Positions 45,486 through 55,964 of a DNA stretch of 57,585 nucleotides are shown here, piece after piece. Positions within the stretch are counted from its first letter, which is position 1. Each line of letters opens with the position of its first letter. The stretch spans positions 1 to 57,585 of the forward strand of contig JACWEA010000006.1 of the NCBI GenBank assembly GCA_014653775.1, read 5' to 3'. A program made the translations under genes and the position numbers. Below the pieces are notes generated by a model. That model worked only from the letters and a program-made list of their open reading frames with translations, was not told the origin of the DNA and made no database searches. The DNA is from Pelagibacterales bacterium SAG-MED30 (GTDB lineage: Bacteria; Pseudomonadota; Alphaproteobacteria; Pelagibacterales; Pelagibacteraceae).

Positions 45486-48026
45486 GTGGATAGATATAAC
45501 TTTAAGCTAATTGAAAATAAATGGCAAAAAATCTGGGATAAAAATAAATCTTTTAAGTCTACTATTTCATCAAAAAAAAAATTTTATTGTCTAGAAATGT
45601 TTCCATACCCATCAGGAAAAATTCACATGGGACATGTAAGAAATTATGCAATAGGAGACGTTTTATCTCGATATAAATCATTAGAAGGTTTTAATGTTTT
45701 GCACCCAATGGGATGGGACTCTTTTGGTATGCCAGCAGAAAATGCAGCTAAACAAAATAATTTGGATCCAAAAGAATGGACTGAAAACAATATTAAAATA
45801 ATGAAATCTCAATTAAAAGAATTAGGTCTATCAATAGACTGGGATAGAGAGATTTCTACATGTTCTCCTGAATATTATAAACATCAACAAAAAATTTTTT
45901 TAGATCTTTATGATAAAGATTTAGTTTATAGAAAAGAAAGTTATGTAAACTGGGATCCAGTAGACCAAACTGTTCTGGCTAACGAACAAGTTATAGATGG
46001 TAAAGGCTGGAGATCAGGAGCAACAGTTGAAAGAAAAAAATTAAATCAATGGTTTTTTAAAATATCTAAATTTACTGAAGAATTACTCTCTAATTTATCT
46101 AATTTAAATGAATGGCCAGATAAAGTAAAAACAATGCAAAAAAATTGGATTGGAAAATCTTTTGGTTGTGAAATAGACTTTAAAATAGAAGGTTCTAAAG
46201 AAATTAATTCAATCAAATGTTATACTACTAGACCAGATACACTTTTTGGTTTTTCTTTTTTAGCTTTATCAGTAGATCATCCAATTTCAAAATATTATGA
46301 AAATAATGAAGATTTTGAAAAATTTAAAAAAGAATGTTCTAAAACTGGTACCACTGAAGAGTCAATTGCTAATGCAACTAAGATTGGATTTAAAACAAAT
46401 TTACTTGCTGTAAATCCTTTAGATCAGAAGAACAAAGTCCCAGTATATTTTGCGAACTTTGTTTTAATGGATTATGGTTTTGGAGCAGTATTTGGATGTC
46501 CTGCACACGATCAAAGAGATTTTGATTTTGCAAAAAAATATAATCTTGAAATTAAAACAGTTGTTAAACCAACTGACATGGAAGATAACTTCAAAGTTAA
46601 AATAGAGGCCTATACTGGATCTGGAATTTTAATTAACTCTAAATTCTTAAATGGATTAAAGGTACCTGAAGATTCTATAAATCAAACAATAAAAGTTTTA
46701 GAAGAGAAAAAATTAGGAAAAAGAAAAACAAATTATAGATTAAAAGATTGGGGTATATCTCGTCAAAGATACTGGGGTTGCCCAATACCTATTGCCTATG
46801 ATGAAAATAATAAAATAATAAAAATACCTGAAAATGAATTACCAGTTAAGCTTCCTGATAATATTGATATCAATACAAATGGAAACCCTTTAGATGCTCA
46901 AGAAAAATGGAAAAAAATTATTATAGATGGGAAAAAATGTGTAAGAGAAACAGATACTCTGGACACTTTTGTAGACTCATCTTGGTACTATTTAAGATTT
47001 TGCTCAGCTAAAGATAATTCAGAACCTTTTAACAAATCTGACATTGATTATTGGATGCCAGTTGATCAATATATTGGGGGAGTAGAGCATGCGATTTTAC
47101 ATCTTTTGTATTCAAGATTTTTTATGAAAGCTTTAAATTTAAATAATTCAAAAATAAAATTTACTGAACCATTCAAAGGGTTATTTACGCAAGGAATGGT
47201 CTGTCATGAAACATACAAAGATCATGATAATAACTGGCTTAGTCCTGACGAAGTAATTTCTGAAAATGGAAAAGATTTTTTTGAAATAAAAGATCGTAAT
47301 AAAAAAGTCAAAGTTGGTCCTTCTGAATCAATGTCGAAATCAAAAAAAAATACCATAGATCCGCAAAACATCATTGATCAATACGGTGCTGATGCTGTAA
47401 GATTTTTTATTTTAGCCGATAGCCCACCCGAAAGAGATGTTCAGTGGTCTGAGGAAGGAATGAGATCATCATATAAATTTATACAAAAATTTTGGTTGTT
47501 AAATGAACAAATATTAAAATTAGATAAAATTCAATCTAATGAACAAAGTCAAGATTTAGAAATTTTTACAAACCAATCAATAAATAAAATAAATCAAGCC
47601 CTAGAAAAATTTAGATATAATGTAATTATCGCGACTTATCATGAAATTTACTCCTATTATAAAAAAATAATTGAAAAGGAAAAAAATTTTAAAAATTTAA
47701 AAAAAAATTTTCAAAAAATATTGCTAGTTATGATCCCTGTTACTCCACATTTAGCTAATGAATGCTTAGAAAGATTAAATTATGATTTAAATATAAGTTG
47801 GCCTGGTATAGAACAAAAATATTTGCAGCAAGAAAGTAATGATATTGTGATTCAGATAAATGGAAAAAAAAGAGGTATAATCTCTGCTGAAAAAAATCTT
47901 CAAGAGAAAGACATCATAGAACAAATCAAAAATGAAAAATTAATAGACAAATATCTTAATGATGGAAAGTTGATAAAAACAATATATGTTAAAAACAGAT
48001 TAATAAATTATATAATTAAATTATGA
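45486..48026 (+). CDS. leuS: Leucyl-tRNA synthetase
   Basis: This class I synthetase charges tRNA-Leu. The HIGH-type motif is in [21 protein letters not shown], the CP1 editing domain includes [12 protein letters not shown], and the KMSKS motif is [13 protein letters not shown]. The C-terminal domain has IQINGKKRG. Its 846 residues are normal for bacteria. It begins with GTG (45486), which fits the conserved N terminus [14 protein letters not shown]. The stop overlaps the lptE start by 4 bases. Confidence 0.98.
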   Translation: MDRYNFKLIENKWQKIWDKNKSFKSTISSKKKFYCLEMFPYPSGKIHMGHVRNYAIGDVLSRYKSLEGFNVLHPMGWDSFGMPAENAAKQNNLDPKEWTENNIKIMKSQLKELGLSIDWDREISTCSPEYYKHQQKIFLDLYDKDLVYRKESYVNWDPVDQTVLANEQVIDGKGWRSGATVERKKLNQWFFKISKFTEELLSNLSNLNEWPDKVKTMQKNWIGKSFGCEIDFKIEGSKEINSIKCYTTRPDTLFGFSFLALSVDHPISKYYENNEDFEKFKKECSKTGTTEESIANATKIGFKTNLLAVNPLDQKNKVPVYFANFVLMDYGFGAVFGCPAHDQRDFDFAKKYNLEIKTVVKPTDMEDNFKVKIEAYTGSGILINSKFLNGLKVPEDSINQTIKVLEEKKLGKRKTNYRLKDWGISRQRYWGCPIPIAYDENNKIIKIPENELPVKLPDNIDINTNGNPLDAQEKWKKIIIDGKKCVRETDTLDTFVDSSWYYLRFCSAKDNSEPFNKSDIDYWMPVDQYIGGVEHAILHLLYSRFFMKALNLNNSKIKFTEPFKGLFTQGMVCHETYKDHDNNWLSPDEVISENGKDFFEIKDRNKKVKVGPSESMSKSKKNTIDPQNIIDQYGADAVRFFILADSPPERDVQWSEEGMRSSYKFIQKFWLLNEQILKLDKIQSNEQSQDLEIFTNQSINKINQALEKFRYNVIIATYHEIYSYYKKIIEKEKNFKNLKKNFQKILLVMIPVTPHLANECLERLNYDLNISWPGIEQKYLQQESNDIVIQINGKKRGIISAEKNLQEKDIIEQIKNEKLIDKYLNDGKLIKTIYVKNRLINYIIKL

Positions 48027-48472
48027 AAAAATTTTTATTAATTTTTGCATTTATCTTAACGAGCTGTGGCTATCAACCAATTTATGTTAATAAAAGTTTA
48101 AACACTTTAGAATTTGCTAAAATTAATATTGATGGAGATCGAGAAATTAATAGAAAAATAATTAATTCTCTTTCGTTTAAAGAAAATGAATTTAATGACA
48201 CTTTAAATAATTTGTTAATTAAAAGTTCATATGAAATTCAAGAAACTTCAAAAAATTCTAAAGGCCAAGTTCAATCATATCGGTCTATAATTACAGTAAA
48301 ATTAATAATTAATAATAATAGAGAAACAATTTTAAACAAAAATTTTTTAAAAGATTTTTCTTATGCTAATAAAGATAATAAATTCGAATTAGTTCAATAT
48401 CAAAATGACATAAAAAATAATCTTATAAATAAAATTATAGAAGATATTGTCCTGTTTATAAATCTACAATGA
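48023..48472 (+). CDS. lptE: LPS-assembly lipoprotein LptE
   Basis: LptE plugs the LptD barrel in lipopolysaccharide insertion at the outer membrane. It has a lipoprotein signal with lipobox LTSC followed by GYQPIY, the G[FY].P.Y start typical of LptE. At 149 residues it is slightly short. Low sequence similarity is normal for the family; position between leuS and holA is the conserved one and supports the call. It overlaps both neighbours by 4 bases. Confidence 0.9.
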   Translation: MKKFLLIFAFILTSCGYQPIYVNKSLNTLEFAKINIDGDREINRKIINSLSFKENEFNDTLNNLLIKSSYEIQETSKNSKGQVQSYRSIITVKLIINNNRETILNKNFLKDFSYANKDNKFELVQYQNDIKNNLINKIIEDIVLFINLQ

Positions 48473-49464
48473 TTGTAAAATATTTTGATTTAAAAAAAGA
48501 AATAAAAAAAAATAATAATTTTTATTTATTATATGGTCAAAATAGTGGATTAATTGAAGAGACTATAAATAATACTTTAAAACCTAATTTCTCAAAAAAT
48601 TTATATTCTCTTGATGAAAAAGAAATACTAACTAATGAAAACCACTTTAAAGAAGGAATTTTAAACAAATCTTTTTTTGATGATGATAAATTAATTATCA
48701 TTAATAGAGCTACAGATAAAATTTTAGACACAATTAAAGAAATTATTGAAAAAAAAATTGATGATTTAAAAATTATTTTAAAATCAGAGATTTTAGAGAA
48801 AAAATCAAAATTACGAAACTATTTTGAAAAAAATAAAGATACAATTATAGTACCTTTCTATGAAGATAATTACCAATCTCTTCTTTTTTTAGCACAAAAA
48901 TTTATTAAAGAAAAAAAAATCAAAATTTCTTCTCAAAATATAAATTTTATAATCGAAAGATCAAAAGGGAACAGAATTAATTTAAAAAATGAATTAGAAA
49001 AAATTTTTATTTATAGTCTAGAAAAAGATTCAATTAATTTAGAAGAAATTGTAAAACTAACAAATTTAGCAGAAAATTATAATATTTCTAATTTAATAGA
49101 TCAATGTCTTGCAGGTAATAAAAAAAAAACTGTACAAATTTTAAATGAAAATAATCCTTCTTTTGATGATAACATTTTAATTGTTAAAAATTTTTTATAC
49201 AAACTAAAAAGATTAAAAAAATTAAAAGAAAATTTAGAAATTAATGAAAATATTGAAATAATTTTATCATCTTATAAGCCAACAATATTTTGGAAAGACA
49301 AAGAAATTATCAAACAACAATTAAAAGTATGGACTTTAAAAAAAATAAGAGCTCAAATTAGGGAAATTAATGAACTAGAAAATCAAATTAAAAAAAATTC
49401 GCAGATATCTAACTTAACTGTTAATAATTTTATATTCGATAGTTTAAATACTATTAATAATTAG
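48469..49464 (+). CDS. holA: DNA polymerase III delta subunit
   Basis: HolA opens the sliding clamp as part of the clamp loader. The N-terminal segment NNFYLLYGQNSGLIEETI matches the delta-subunit fold start (YLL.G.d..L). Further features are GILNKSFFDDDKLIIINRA, ERSKGNRINLKNELEKIFIYS and the helical C-terminal domain. At 331 residues it is standard. It follows lptE with a 4-base overlap and converges on parB with an 11-base overlap. Confidence 0.92.
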   Translation: MIVKYFDLKKEIKKNNNFYLLYGQNSGLIEETINNTLKPNFSKNLYSLDEKEILTNENHFKEGILNKSFFDDDKLIIINRATDKILDTIKEIIEKKIDDLKIILKSEILEKKSKLRNYFEKNKDTIIVPFYEDNYQSLLFLAQKFIKEKKIKISSQNINFIIERSKGNRINLKNELEKIFIYSLEKDSINLEEIVKLTNLAENYNISNLIDQCLAGNKKKTVQILNENNPSFDDNILIVKNFLYKLKRLKKLKENLEINENIEIILSSYKPTIFWKDKEIIKQQLKVWTLKKIRAQIREINELENQIKKNSQISNLTVNNFIFDSLNTINN

Positions 49465-50302
49465 CTTTAATAATTTCGATTATTTTATTTAATTGATCTA
49501 TCTCTTTATAAGAAAAAGTGATTGTACCCTTATTTCTTTTGTTGTTTTTGATAAATACGTTTAAACCTATTTTTTCAGAAATAGATTTTTCTAAATCTGA
49601 AATATTAGGGTCTCTAATAACATTTCCTCTTGGTTTTTTATTTTTAAGAATTCTTACAAAATTTTCTGTTTGTCTAACTGAAAATTTTTTTTCAACGATT
49701 TTATTAGCTATAAAGCTTGCATTCTCTAAACCTACTAAAATTTTGGCATGGCCTGCAGTAAGTTTTTTATTTTCTATTAATTTAATCACATCTTCTGGTA
49801 AAGAAAGAATTCTTAAACTGTTAGTAATATGACTTCTACTTTTACCAATAAATTTTGAAACTTTTTCTTGATCATAAGAAAATTCATCTATTAGACGTTT
49901 GTATCCTTGCGCCTCCTCTAAAGGATTTAAATCATGTCTTTGAACATTTTCAACTAGTGCAAATTCTAAAGATTTTAAATCATCGGCTTCTGTAATAACT
50001 ACAGGAACTTTATGAAGACCTGCTCTTTGTGCTGCTAACCATCTTCTCTCACCTGCTATTATTTCAAACTTTGATTTATTTATATTGGATTTTCTTACTA
50101 TAATTGGTTGTATCATTCCTCTTTGTTTAATTGAATTTGTAAGGTCATTTAGATTATCATCATCAAATATTTTTCTGGGCTGGTATTTGTTAGGTGATAG
50201 ATCACTAATTAACAATTCATTTTGTTGTGGTTCTATTTTAGTTTCACCTATTAAAGATGATAATCCTCTACCTAATCCTTTTTTAATTTTATTTGTATCC
50301 AT
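49454..50302 (-). CDS. parB: Chromosome-partitioning protein ParB
   Basis: ParB binds parS and, as a CTP switch, spreads to form the partition complex. The N terminus has the ParA-contact motif LGRGLSSLIG. The CTP-binding domain includes KYQPRKIFDD and IAGERRWLAAQRAG, where the usual GERRxRA box has Leu in place of the last Arg. The parS-reading helix-turn-helix is EKVSKFIGKSRSHITNSLRIL. At 282 residues it is complete. It overlaps parA by one base; a perfect parS lies 1.4 kb away in rsmG. Confidence 0.96.
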   Translation of the reverse strand: MDTNKIKKGLGRGLSSLIGETKIEPQQNELLISDLSPNKYQPRKIFDDDNLNDLTNSIKQRGMIQPIIVRKSNINKSKFEIIAGERRWLAAQRAGLHKVPVVITEADDLKSLEFALVENVQRHDLNPLEEAQGYKRLIDEFSYDQEKVSKFIGKSRSHITNSLRILSLPEDVIKLIENKKLTAGHAKILVGLENASFIANKIVEKKFSVRQTENFVRILKNKKPRGNVIRDPNISDLEKSISEKIGLNVFIKNNKRNKGTITFSYKEIDQLNKIIEIIKANY

Positions 50303-51096
50303 TACGCAGCACTCCCCAGAGTTGTTTCTTGATTTATAAATTCATCTGTAAAATTAAAATATGATTTACTTCCAGGACATGATTTGTCATAAATTAAGAC
50401 TGGTACCCCATGAGATGGGGCTTCGGATAATCTAACATTTCTAGGTATTACAGTTGAATATACTTTTTTGTTAAAATAATCTCTTGCTTCTTTTTCGACT
50501 TGTGAAGAAAGTTTATTTCTCTTGTCATACATCGTTAAAAGTATTCCTCTAATGCATAAATCTGGATTTAAACTAACTTTTATTCTCTCAATAGTTTTCA
50601 TCAGTTGAGTTAGACCTTCAAGTGCAAAAAATTCAGTTTGGAGGGGTACTAATAGTGAATTTGAAGCAACAAGAGCCATTACAGTCAATAGACTAAGCGA
50701 AGGTGGACAATCAATTAGTATATAATCATATGAACCCTTAGAATCCTTTAAATACGCAGTTAATTTAGCCTTCAAAATGAAGGCTCTATTACCATCATCT
50801 GCTGTTTCAACTTCTAAACCTGATAAATCTACATTAGAGGTTATAATATCTAAATTTTTAAATTTTGTATTTTTTATTACTTCTAAAATTTCTTTTGTCC
50901 CATTTAATGCTCCATAAACTGTATTACTAGATTCATCTGTATTAGATAATCCAAGTCCGGTAGTAGCATTCCCTTGAGGATCTAAATCTATAACTAAAGT
51001 TTTTTTACCCTGTTGAGACAACCCAGCAGCAAGATTGATTGCCGTAGTTGTTTTCCCAACCCCACCTTTTTGATTTATGACAGAAATAATTTCCAT
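50302..51096 (-). CDS. parA: Chromosome-partitioning ATPase ParA
   Basis: ParA forms ATP-dependent gradients on DNA that move ParB-parS complexes. The deviant Walker A NQKGGVGKTTTAINLA, Walker A' DLDPQGNATTGLG and Walker B DYILIDCPPSLSLLTVMAL are intact. At 264 residues with no N-terminal DNA-binding domain it is the chromosomal (Soj) type. Its stop overlaps the parB start and it abuts rsmG. Confidence 0.98.
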   Translation of the reverse strand: MEIISVINQKGGVGKTTTAINLAAGLSQQGKKTLVIDLDPQGNATTGLGLSNTDESSNTVYGALNGTKEILEVIKNTKFKNLDIITSNVDLSGLEVETADDGNRAFILKAKLTAYLKDSKGSYDYILIDCPPSLSLLTVMALVASNSLLVPLQTEFFALEGLTQLMKTIERIKVSLNPDLCIRGILLTMYDKRNKLSSQVEKEARDYFNKKVYSTVIPRNVRLSEAPSHGVPVLIYDKSCPGSKSYFNFTDEFINQETTLGSAA

Positions 51097-51762
51097 TTAA
51101 TTTTTTTTAACAATTTTATTATTTTTTTTTTTAATTTTATTAATATTCAACAAAAATGAATCATTGCTTGTTATACTTTTCTTTTCTGTGTAATCTAGTT
51201 CCCAATCCTTAAGTGATTTTCTCAGAATTGATCTTCCATTTCGTCCAACAAAAAAAATTACATTTTTATATTTTAAAAAATTTTCATAAACTAAATCTAG
51301 AACAACCGGTATTGGTTTGAATGCTCTTGATATTATTGTCCCTGTCTTTAAATTTTTTGCCTCAAAAATATTTTTTTGGTATATTTCTGTTTTTAGGTTT
51401 AGTTTTTTTGAGACTTCCCTTAAAAAATTGCTTTTATGATAGCTTTTCTCATATAAATGAACTTTCATATTATTTTTTAAATTTTTAAGAATTATTGCAA
51501 CAATAATCCCTGGCATTCCTCCACCTGATCCTAAATCTGTAGTTGTATTACTATTTAAATCAATAAAATCAATAATTTGCGCTGAATCAATTATATGTCT
51601 GTTTCTAATTATAGAATTTCGAGCATTTTTTTCGCTAATTAAATTAATTTCTCTATTTTTTTTTATAATCATTGAGATATAACTCTCAAAATCTAAATAT
51701 GTTTCACGTGAAACATTTAAGCTATTCAGTTCAGAGTATGAATTTATTATTTCTTGATCCAT
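51097..51762 (-). CDS. rsmG: 16S rRNA (guanine-527 N7) methyltransferase
   Basis: RsmG (GidB) methylates G527 of 16S rRNA. Signatures are REINLISEKNARNSIIRNRHIIDSAQI, the SAM-binding DLGSGGGMPGI and ISRAFKPIPVVLDL. The 221 residues have a slightly extended Lys-rich C-terminal end. Codons 16-21 (NVSRET) are built from a perfect parS sequence. The start overlaps the mnmG stop by one base. Confidence 0.96.
   Translation of the reverse strand: MDQEIINSYSELNSLNVSRETYLDFESYISMIIKKNREINLISEKNARNSIIRNRHIIDSAQIIDFIDLNSNTTTDLGSGGGMPGIIVAIILKNLKNNMKVHLYEKSYHKSNFLREVSKKLNLKTEIYQKNIFEAKNLKTGTIISRAFKPIPVVLDLVYENFLKYKNVIFFVGRNGRSILRKSLKDWELDYTEKKSITSNDSFLLNINKIKKKNNKIVKKN
51700..51715. promoter_or_regulatory. 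parS centromere site inside rsmG
   Basis: TGTTTCACGTGAAACA is a perfect 16-bp palindrome identical to the consensus parS site recognised by chromosomal ParB. It lies within the first 25 codons of rsmG, next to parAB. I found no second perfect copy in the window. Confidence 0.95.
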
Positions 51763-53633
51763 TAAGCTATATGCTTAATAGACTTTCTTTTGACGTGTGA
51801 CAACAAAATATATACAGCGGCAGGAGTAATTCCATCAATCCTAAGTGCTTGACCCATTGTTTTAGGCCTTATTTCCTTGAATTTAGTTTTTACCTCGTTT
51901 GATAGACCTGAGAATTGATCATAATCAATATTCAAAGGAATAGTTAAATTCTCATCCCTTTTAAATGCCAAAATATCAGCTTTTTGCTTTTTCAAATATC
52001 CTCTATAATGCGATTCAATTTCAATCTGCTCGTCTATTTCAGCACCATTATCTAAAATTTCTGGCCAAATCTCTCTAATTTTGCTCATATTTACCTCTTT
52101 TTGGGTCAAAATTTCTTCAGCTGTTCTAAAAACACCGTCTTTAGCGATTTTAATACCAAATTTATCTGCTTTAGATGGAGAAATATTAAGATTAGACATT
52201 TGATTTGAGATTTTATTTAATTTACCAAATTTGTCTTCAAAAATCTCTTTTCTGACTTCTGATATCAATCCAATCTTAATACCTTTATGAGTAAGTCTCA
52301 AGTCCGCGTTATCAGATCTAAGACTTAATCTATACTCGGCTCGGGAAGTAAACATCCTATATGGTTCAGCAACTCCTTTTGTTACTAGGTCATCAATCAT
52401 TACTCCAATATAAGCGTCTGATCGATCCAAAATAAAAGGCTCCATATTTTTAAATGAAAGAGCAGCATTAATTCCAGCTATTAAACCCTGAGCTGCCGCC
52501 TCTTCATATCCTGTAGTTCCATTAATTTGTCCTGCGAGGTATAAATTTTTTATTTTTTTAGTCTCCAATGTCAAAAAAAGCTCTCTAGGGTCAATGTAGT
52601 CATACTCTATAGCATATCCTGGCCTAATCACTTTTACATTCTCTAAACCATTGATATTATTGAGTATTTCATATTGTACAACCTCAGGTAATGATGTTGA
52701 TATACCGTTTGGATAGATTGTATGATCATTTAGGCCCTCTGGCTCTAAAAATATCTGATGCCTGACCTTATCTGCAAATTTTACGATCTTATCCTCTATT
52801 GAGGGACAATATCTTGGGCCAACACCCTGTATGCTTCCTGAGTAAATTGCACTTTTAGATAAATTATTTTCAATAATTTTGTGAACCTTTTCATTGGTAT
52901 AGGTCATTGAGCATGACACTTGCTTATTCAAATTTTTTTTTGTTAAGAAAGAAAAGAAATAATGATCATCATCAGCGAATTGTTTTTCTAAATTTTTAAA
53001 ATTAATAGTTCTAGAATCTAATCTTGGAGGTGTCCCTGTTTTTAATCTACCAATTTTAAAATTATATTTCTCTAACTGTTCACTTAAACCTGTGCTAGGT
53101 TTTTCATTAAATCGACCTGCGGGCATCCTCTCTTCTCCAATATGTATCAATCCATTTAAAAATGTGCCCGTAGTTAAAATTAACTTACTACAACTTACTT
53201 TGTTACCTTTAAGTGTTATAAATCCATTTATTTCGTTATTTAAAAAAATAAACTTAATTACTGGGTCTGAATAAATGCTTAAATTACAATAGTTTACAAG
53301 TTTTTCTTGCATATATTTACGGTACAATGATCTATCAGATTGAGTTCTAGGACCTCTTACTGCTGGTCCCCTGCTCCTATTTAATAGTCTAAACTGTATA
53401 CCAGACTTATCAGCTACCTCACCCATAACCCCATCTAAAGCATCAATTTCTCTTACAAGATGTCCTTTTCCTAAACCACCAATAGCTGGATTACATGACA
53501 TTTCTCCTATGGTATCTTTATTGTGAGTGAATAGGGCGGTGTTTATTCCAAGCCGTGCAGATGCTGCTGCTGCCTCACAACCTGCATGACCTCCACCAAT
53601 TACTACCACATCAAAAGATAAATCTTTTTTCAT
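51762..53633 (-). CDS. mnmG: tRNA uridine-5-carboxymethylaminomethyl modification enzyme MnmG
   Basis: MnmG (GidA) works with MnmE to modify wobble U34 of several tRNAs. The FAD-binding motif [20 protein letters not shown] is at the N terminus. [45 protein letters not shown] and [17 protein letters not shown] follow in order, and the C-terminal helical MnmE-binding domain is present. At 623 residues it is standard. It precedes rsmG in the conserved mnmE-mnmG-rsmG-parA-parB order. Confidence 0.98.
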   Translation of the reverse strand: MKKDLSFDVVVIGGGHAGCEAAAASARLGINTALFTHNKDTIGEMSCNPAIGGLGKGHLVREIDALDGVMGEVADKSGIQFRLLNRSRGPAVRGPRTQSDRSLYRKYMQEKLVNYCNLSIYSDPVIKFIFLNNEINGFITLKGNKVSCSKLILTTGTFLNGLIHIGEERMPAGRFNEKPSTGLSEQLEKYNFKIGRLKTGTPPRLDSRTINFKNLEKQFADDDHYFFSFLTKKNLNKQVSCSMTYTNEKVHKIIENNLSKSAIYSGSIQGVGPRYCPSIEDKIVKFADKVRHQIFLEPEGLNDHTIYPNGISTSLPEVVQYEILNNINGLENVKVIRPGYAIEYDYIDPRELFLTLETKKIKNLYLAGQINGTTGYEEAAAQGLIAGINAALSFKNMEPFILDRSDAYIGVMIDDLVTKGVAEPYRMFTSRAEYRLSLRSDNADLRLTHKGIKIGLISEVRKEIFEDKFGKLNKISNQMSNLNISPSKADKFGIKIAKDGVFRTAEEILTQKEVNMSKIREIWPEILDNGAEIDEQIEIESHYRGYLKKQKADILAFKRDENLTIPLNIDYDQFSGLSNEVKTKFKEIRPKTMGQALRIDGITPAAVYILLSHVKRKSIKHIA

Positions 53634-53749
53634 GATGTAAATTTATATTCGATTAAAATATTTACAAGATTTGAGTATTTTTTTTTAAATAAGCTATATT
53701 TATCAACGAAAATAGTGAAAAAGGGCCTAAAAATACCGCAAAATTGATA

Positions 53750-55081
53750 TTATTTTCCAATACAAAAATCATTGAAAATACTACCTAATATCTCCTCTAC
53801 ATCGACTTTTCCAACAATCATGCCCAAATGTCTAGTTGCTAATCTCAAATCCTCAGCCGCTTTATCAAAATCCTTTTTATTATTTTTATCCAAAAAATTT
53901 TTCAAATGTTCTCCGCACTGTACTAAATGTTGTCTATGTCTTTCTCTGGTAATTAATATATCTTCCTCGATAATAAATTTATTTTTTAAAATATTTTTAA
54001 TTTTTGAAATTAACAAATCTATATTTAAGTTATCTTTTAATGAAATTAAAACATGATTAAGTTTAAGAATTTTTGGATCTAATTTTTCTTTAAGTAGATC
54101 AGATTTATTGACAATTAGAATTGCATTACTTTTTAACAAATCATTCAAAAACCCTCTTAAATCAATCCTTTTAGCATCAACTACCACTAATTTTAGGTCA
54201 GCATTTTCAGCCTTATTAAGAGATAACTTTATTCCTTTTTGTTCAATTTCATCTTTTGAATCTCGTATACCTGCAGTGTCTGAAATAATAACTGGATAAC
54301 CATCTATGTTTAGGTGTGCCTCAACAACATCTCGTGTTGTTCCCGCGATTTCAGAGACTATTGCAACTTCTCTGTTTGATAATTTATTTAATAGACTGGA
54401 CTTACCTGCATTAGTTGGTCCTACAATTGCAATTTTAAAACCTTCACGAATTATTTCTCCAATCTTTTGATCATTCAAAATTTTGTTAATCTCATTTAAT
54501 ACATTCAAGGATTCTTGTTTTATTTTTTTTAAATTTTCTTTTGGTAAATCTTCTTCAGGAAAATCTATTTTTGCTTCAACAAACGATAAAATTTTCAATA
54601 ATTTTTCTCTCAATAAGTTAAATTTTTCTGAAGATTTTCCTCTCATCATTCTTGCAGCTTGTAATCTCTGAATTTCAGTTTCTGCTGAGATTAAATCAGC
54701 TATGCTTTCGGCTTTAAGCAAATTTATTTTTCCATTTTGGAAAGCAAGTTTTGTGAACTCACCTGGCTCTGCTAATCTACAGTTTTTATTTTTCGAAATC
54801 TCTTTTTGAACAGCCAAAATCACTGCTTTACCACCATGCACATGTATCTCTGCCATATCCTCGCCTGTGTAGCTCTCAGGCCCTGGAAACCAGATAATTA
54901 ACCCCTCATCAATAAGCTCAGAAGTGTTGATATTGTTTATTTTTCGAAGGGTTGCGACTCTCGGCTTTGGAATTTCTTTGCCAGTCAACGATTTTATTAC
55001 ATCAGAGGCTTCATTACCTGAAATTCGCACAATTGCTACACCTGACATACCTGGGCCAGAAGATAAAGCATAAATAGTCAT
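53750..55081 (-). CDS. mnmE: tRNA modification GTPase MnmE
   Basis: MnmE is the GTP- and folate-dependent partner of MnmG. The N-terminal folate domain starts TIYALSSGPGMSGVAIVRISG. The inserted G domain has GPTNAGKSSLLN, GTTRDVVEAHL, DTAGIRDS and NKSDLL. The protein ends in FCIGK, carrying the catalytic C-terminal Cys of the CxGK motif. The start at 55079-55081 fits the family best; ATG 55088-55090 is also in frame. A 116-base gap separates it from mnmG, in which I see nothing definite. Confidence 0.97.
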   Translation of the reverse strand: MTIYALSSGPGMSGVAIVRISGNEASDVIKSLTGKEIPKPRVATLRKINNINTSELIDEGLIIWFPGPESYTGEDMAEIHVHGGKAVILAVQKEISKNKNCRLAEPGEFTKLAFQNGKINLLKAESIADLISAETEIQRLQAARMMRGKSSEKFNLLREKLLKILSFVEAKIDFPEEDLPKENLKKIKQESLNVLNEINKILNDQKIGEIIREGFKIAIVGPTNAGKSSLLNKLSNREVAIVSEIAGTTRDVVEAHLNIDGYPVIISDTAGIRDSKDEIEQKGIKLSLNKAENADLKLVVVDAKRIDLRGFLNDLLKSNAILIVNKSDLLKEKLDPKILKLNHVLISLKDNLNIDLLISKIKNILKNKFIIEEDILITRERHRQHLVQCGEHLKNFLDKNNKKDFDKAAEDLRLATRHLGMIVGKVDVEEILGSIFNDFCIGK

Positions 55082-55127
55082 CTTAATCATTATAGATTTT
55101 TATTAATTGTAATTATATCATTATTTT

Positions 55128-55964
55128 ATGATTATTTGGTTAGCCTCTTACCCTAAAAGTGGAAATACTTGGGTACGAATATTTTTAAGTTCACTATTTT
55201 CAACAAACAATGACGTAAATATTAATAATTTAATGATAAAACAATTTCCTTTACGATATAATTTTGAAAATCTGACTAATAACGTTAACGATGTTAATGA
55301 GTTCGTAAAAAATAGTATCCATGCACAAACAAAGATTAATATTGATGACAAAGTTAAAATTTTAAAAACACATAATGCTTATTGGAGATCAGGTGATTAT
55401 TACTTTACGGATACCAGCAACACGCTAGGGTGTATATATATCGTAAGAGATCCAAGAAACGTTATAACTTCAATCAAAAATCACTATGCTAGTTTTAGTA
55501 TAAATGAAGCATTAAAATTTATAAAAAATGAAAAACAAATTATAGGAAAGCTAAAAAATCCTTTATTAGAATCTGATTTACCAACTGTTATTTCTTCATG
55601 GAAAAACCATTTTAACTCATGGAAAAAATTAAAAACAAATTATTTATTAGTTAAATATGAAAATCTTTTAAGTAGACCAGAAGAAGAATTCTCTAAAATT
55701 ACCAATTTTTTAGAAAAAATATCAGATTTTAAATTTGATAAAAAAAGTATCTCCAAATCCATAGCAAATACCAATTTTAATCTTCTTAAAAATCGAGAAA
55801 AAAAAGAAGGATTTAATGAAGCTCCAGAAGACGAATTTGGCAATCCTATAAAATTTTTCAATCTTGGACCTGAAAATAATTGGGAAAAAATGTTAGATCC
55901 AATTTCAACCAAAGATATTGAAATGAATTTTAAGTATGAAATGGAAGAACTTGGATATTTATAA
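55128..55964 (+). CDS. PAPS-dependent sulfotransferase-domain protein (copy 2)
   Basis: This is a paralogue of the protein at 38218, sharing the opening MIIWLASYPKSGNTW (5'-phosphosulfate loop), YIVRDPRNVITSIKNH (3'-phosphate site), LVKYENLLSRP and the end KFFNLGPENNWEKML. At 278 residues it is full length and without a signal peptide. It is the only plus-strand gene in the mnmE-rho-hemJ stretch, inserted with its stop directly against the rho stop. The acceptor may be a glycan, lipid or small metabolite; nothing nearby identifies it. Confidence 0.87.
   Translation: MIIWLASYPKSGNTWVRIFLSSLFSTNNDVNINNLMIKQFPLRYNFENLTNNVNDVNEFVKNSIHAQTKINIDDKVKILKTHNAYWRSGDYYFTDTSNTLGCIYIVRDPRNVITSIKNHYASFSINEALKFIKNEKQIIGKLKNPLLESDLPTVISSWKNHFNSWKKLKTNYLLVKYENLLSRPEEEFSKITNFLEKISDFKFDKKSISKSIANTNFNLLKNREKKEGFNEAPEDEFGNPIKFFNLGPENNWEKMLDPISTKDIEMNFKYEMEELGYL

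Noticed and set aside
50395..50425. GC-rich hairpin (TACCCCATGAGATGGGG) in parA
   Set aside because: It lies in conserved ParA coding sequence (SEAPSHGVPVL) and lacks a U-tract.
53634..53749. Possible origin or DnaA-box region between mnmE and mnmG
   Set aside because: It is AT-rich with one weak TTATCAACG, two mismatches from a DnaA box. There is no cluster of boxes.
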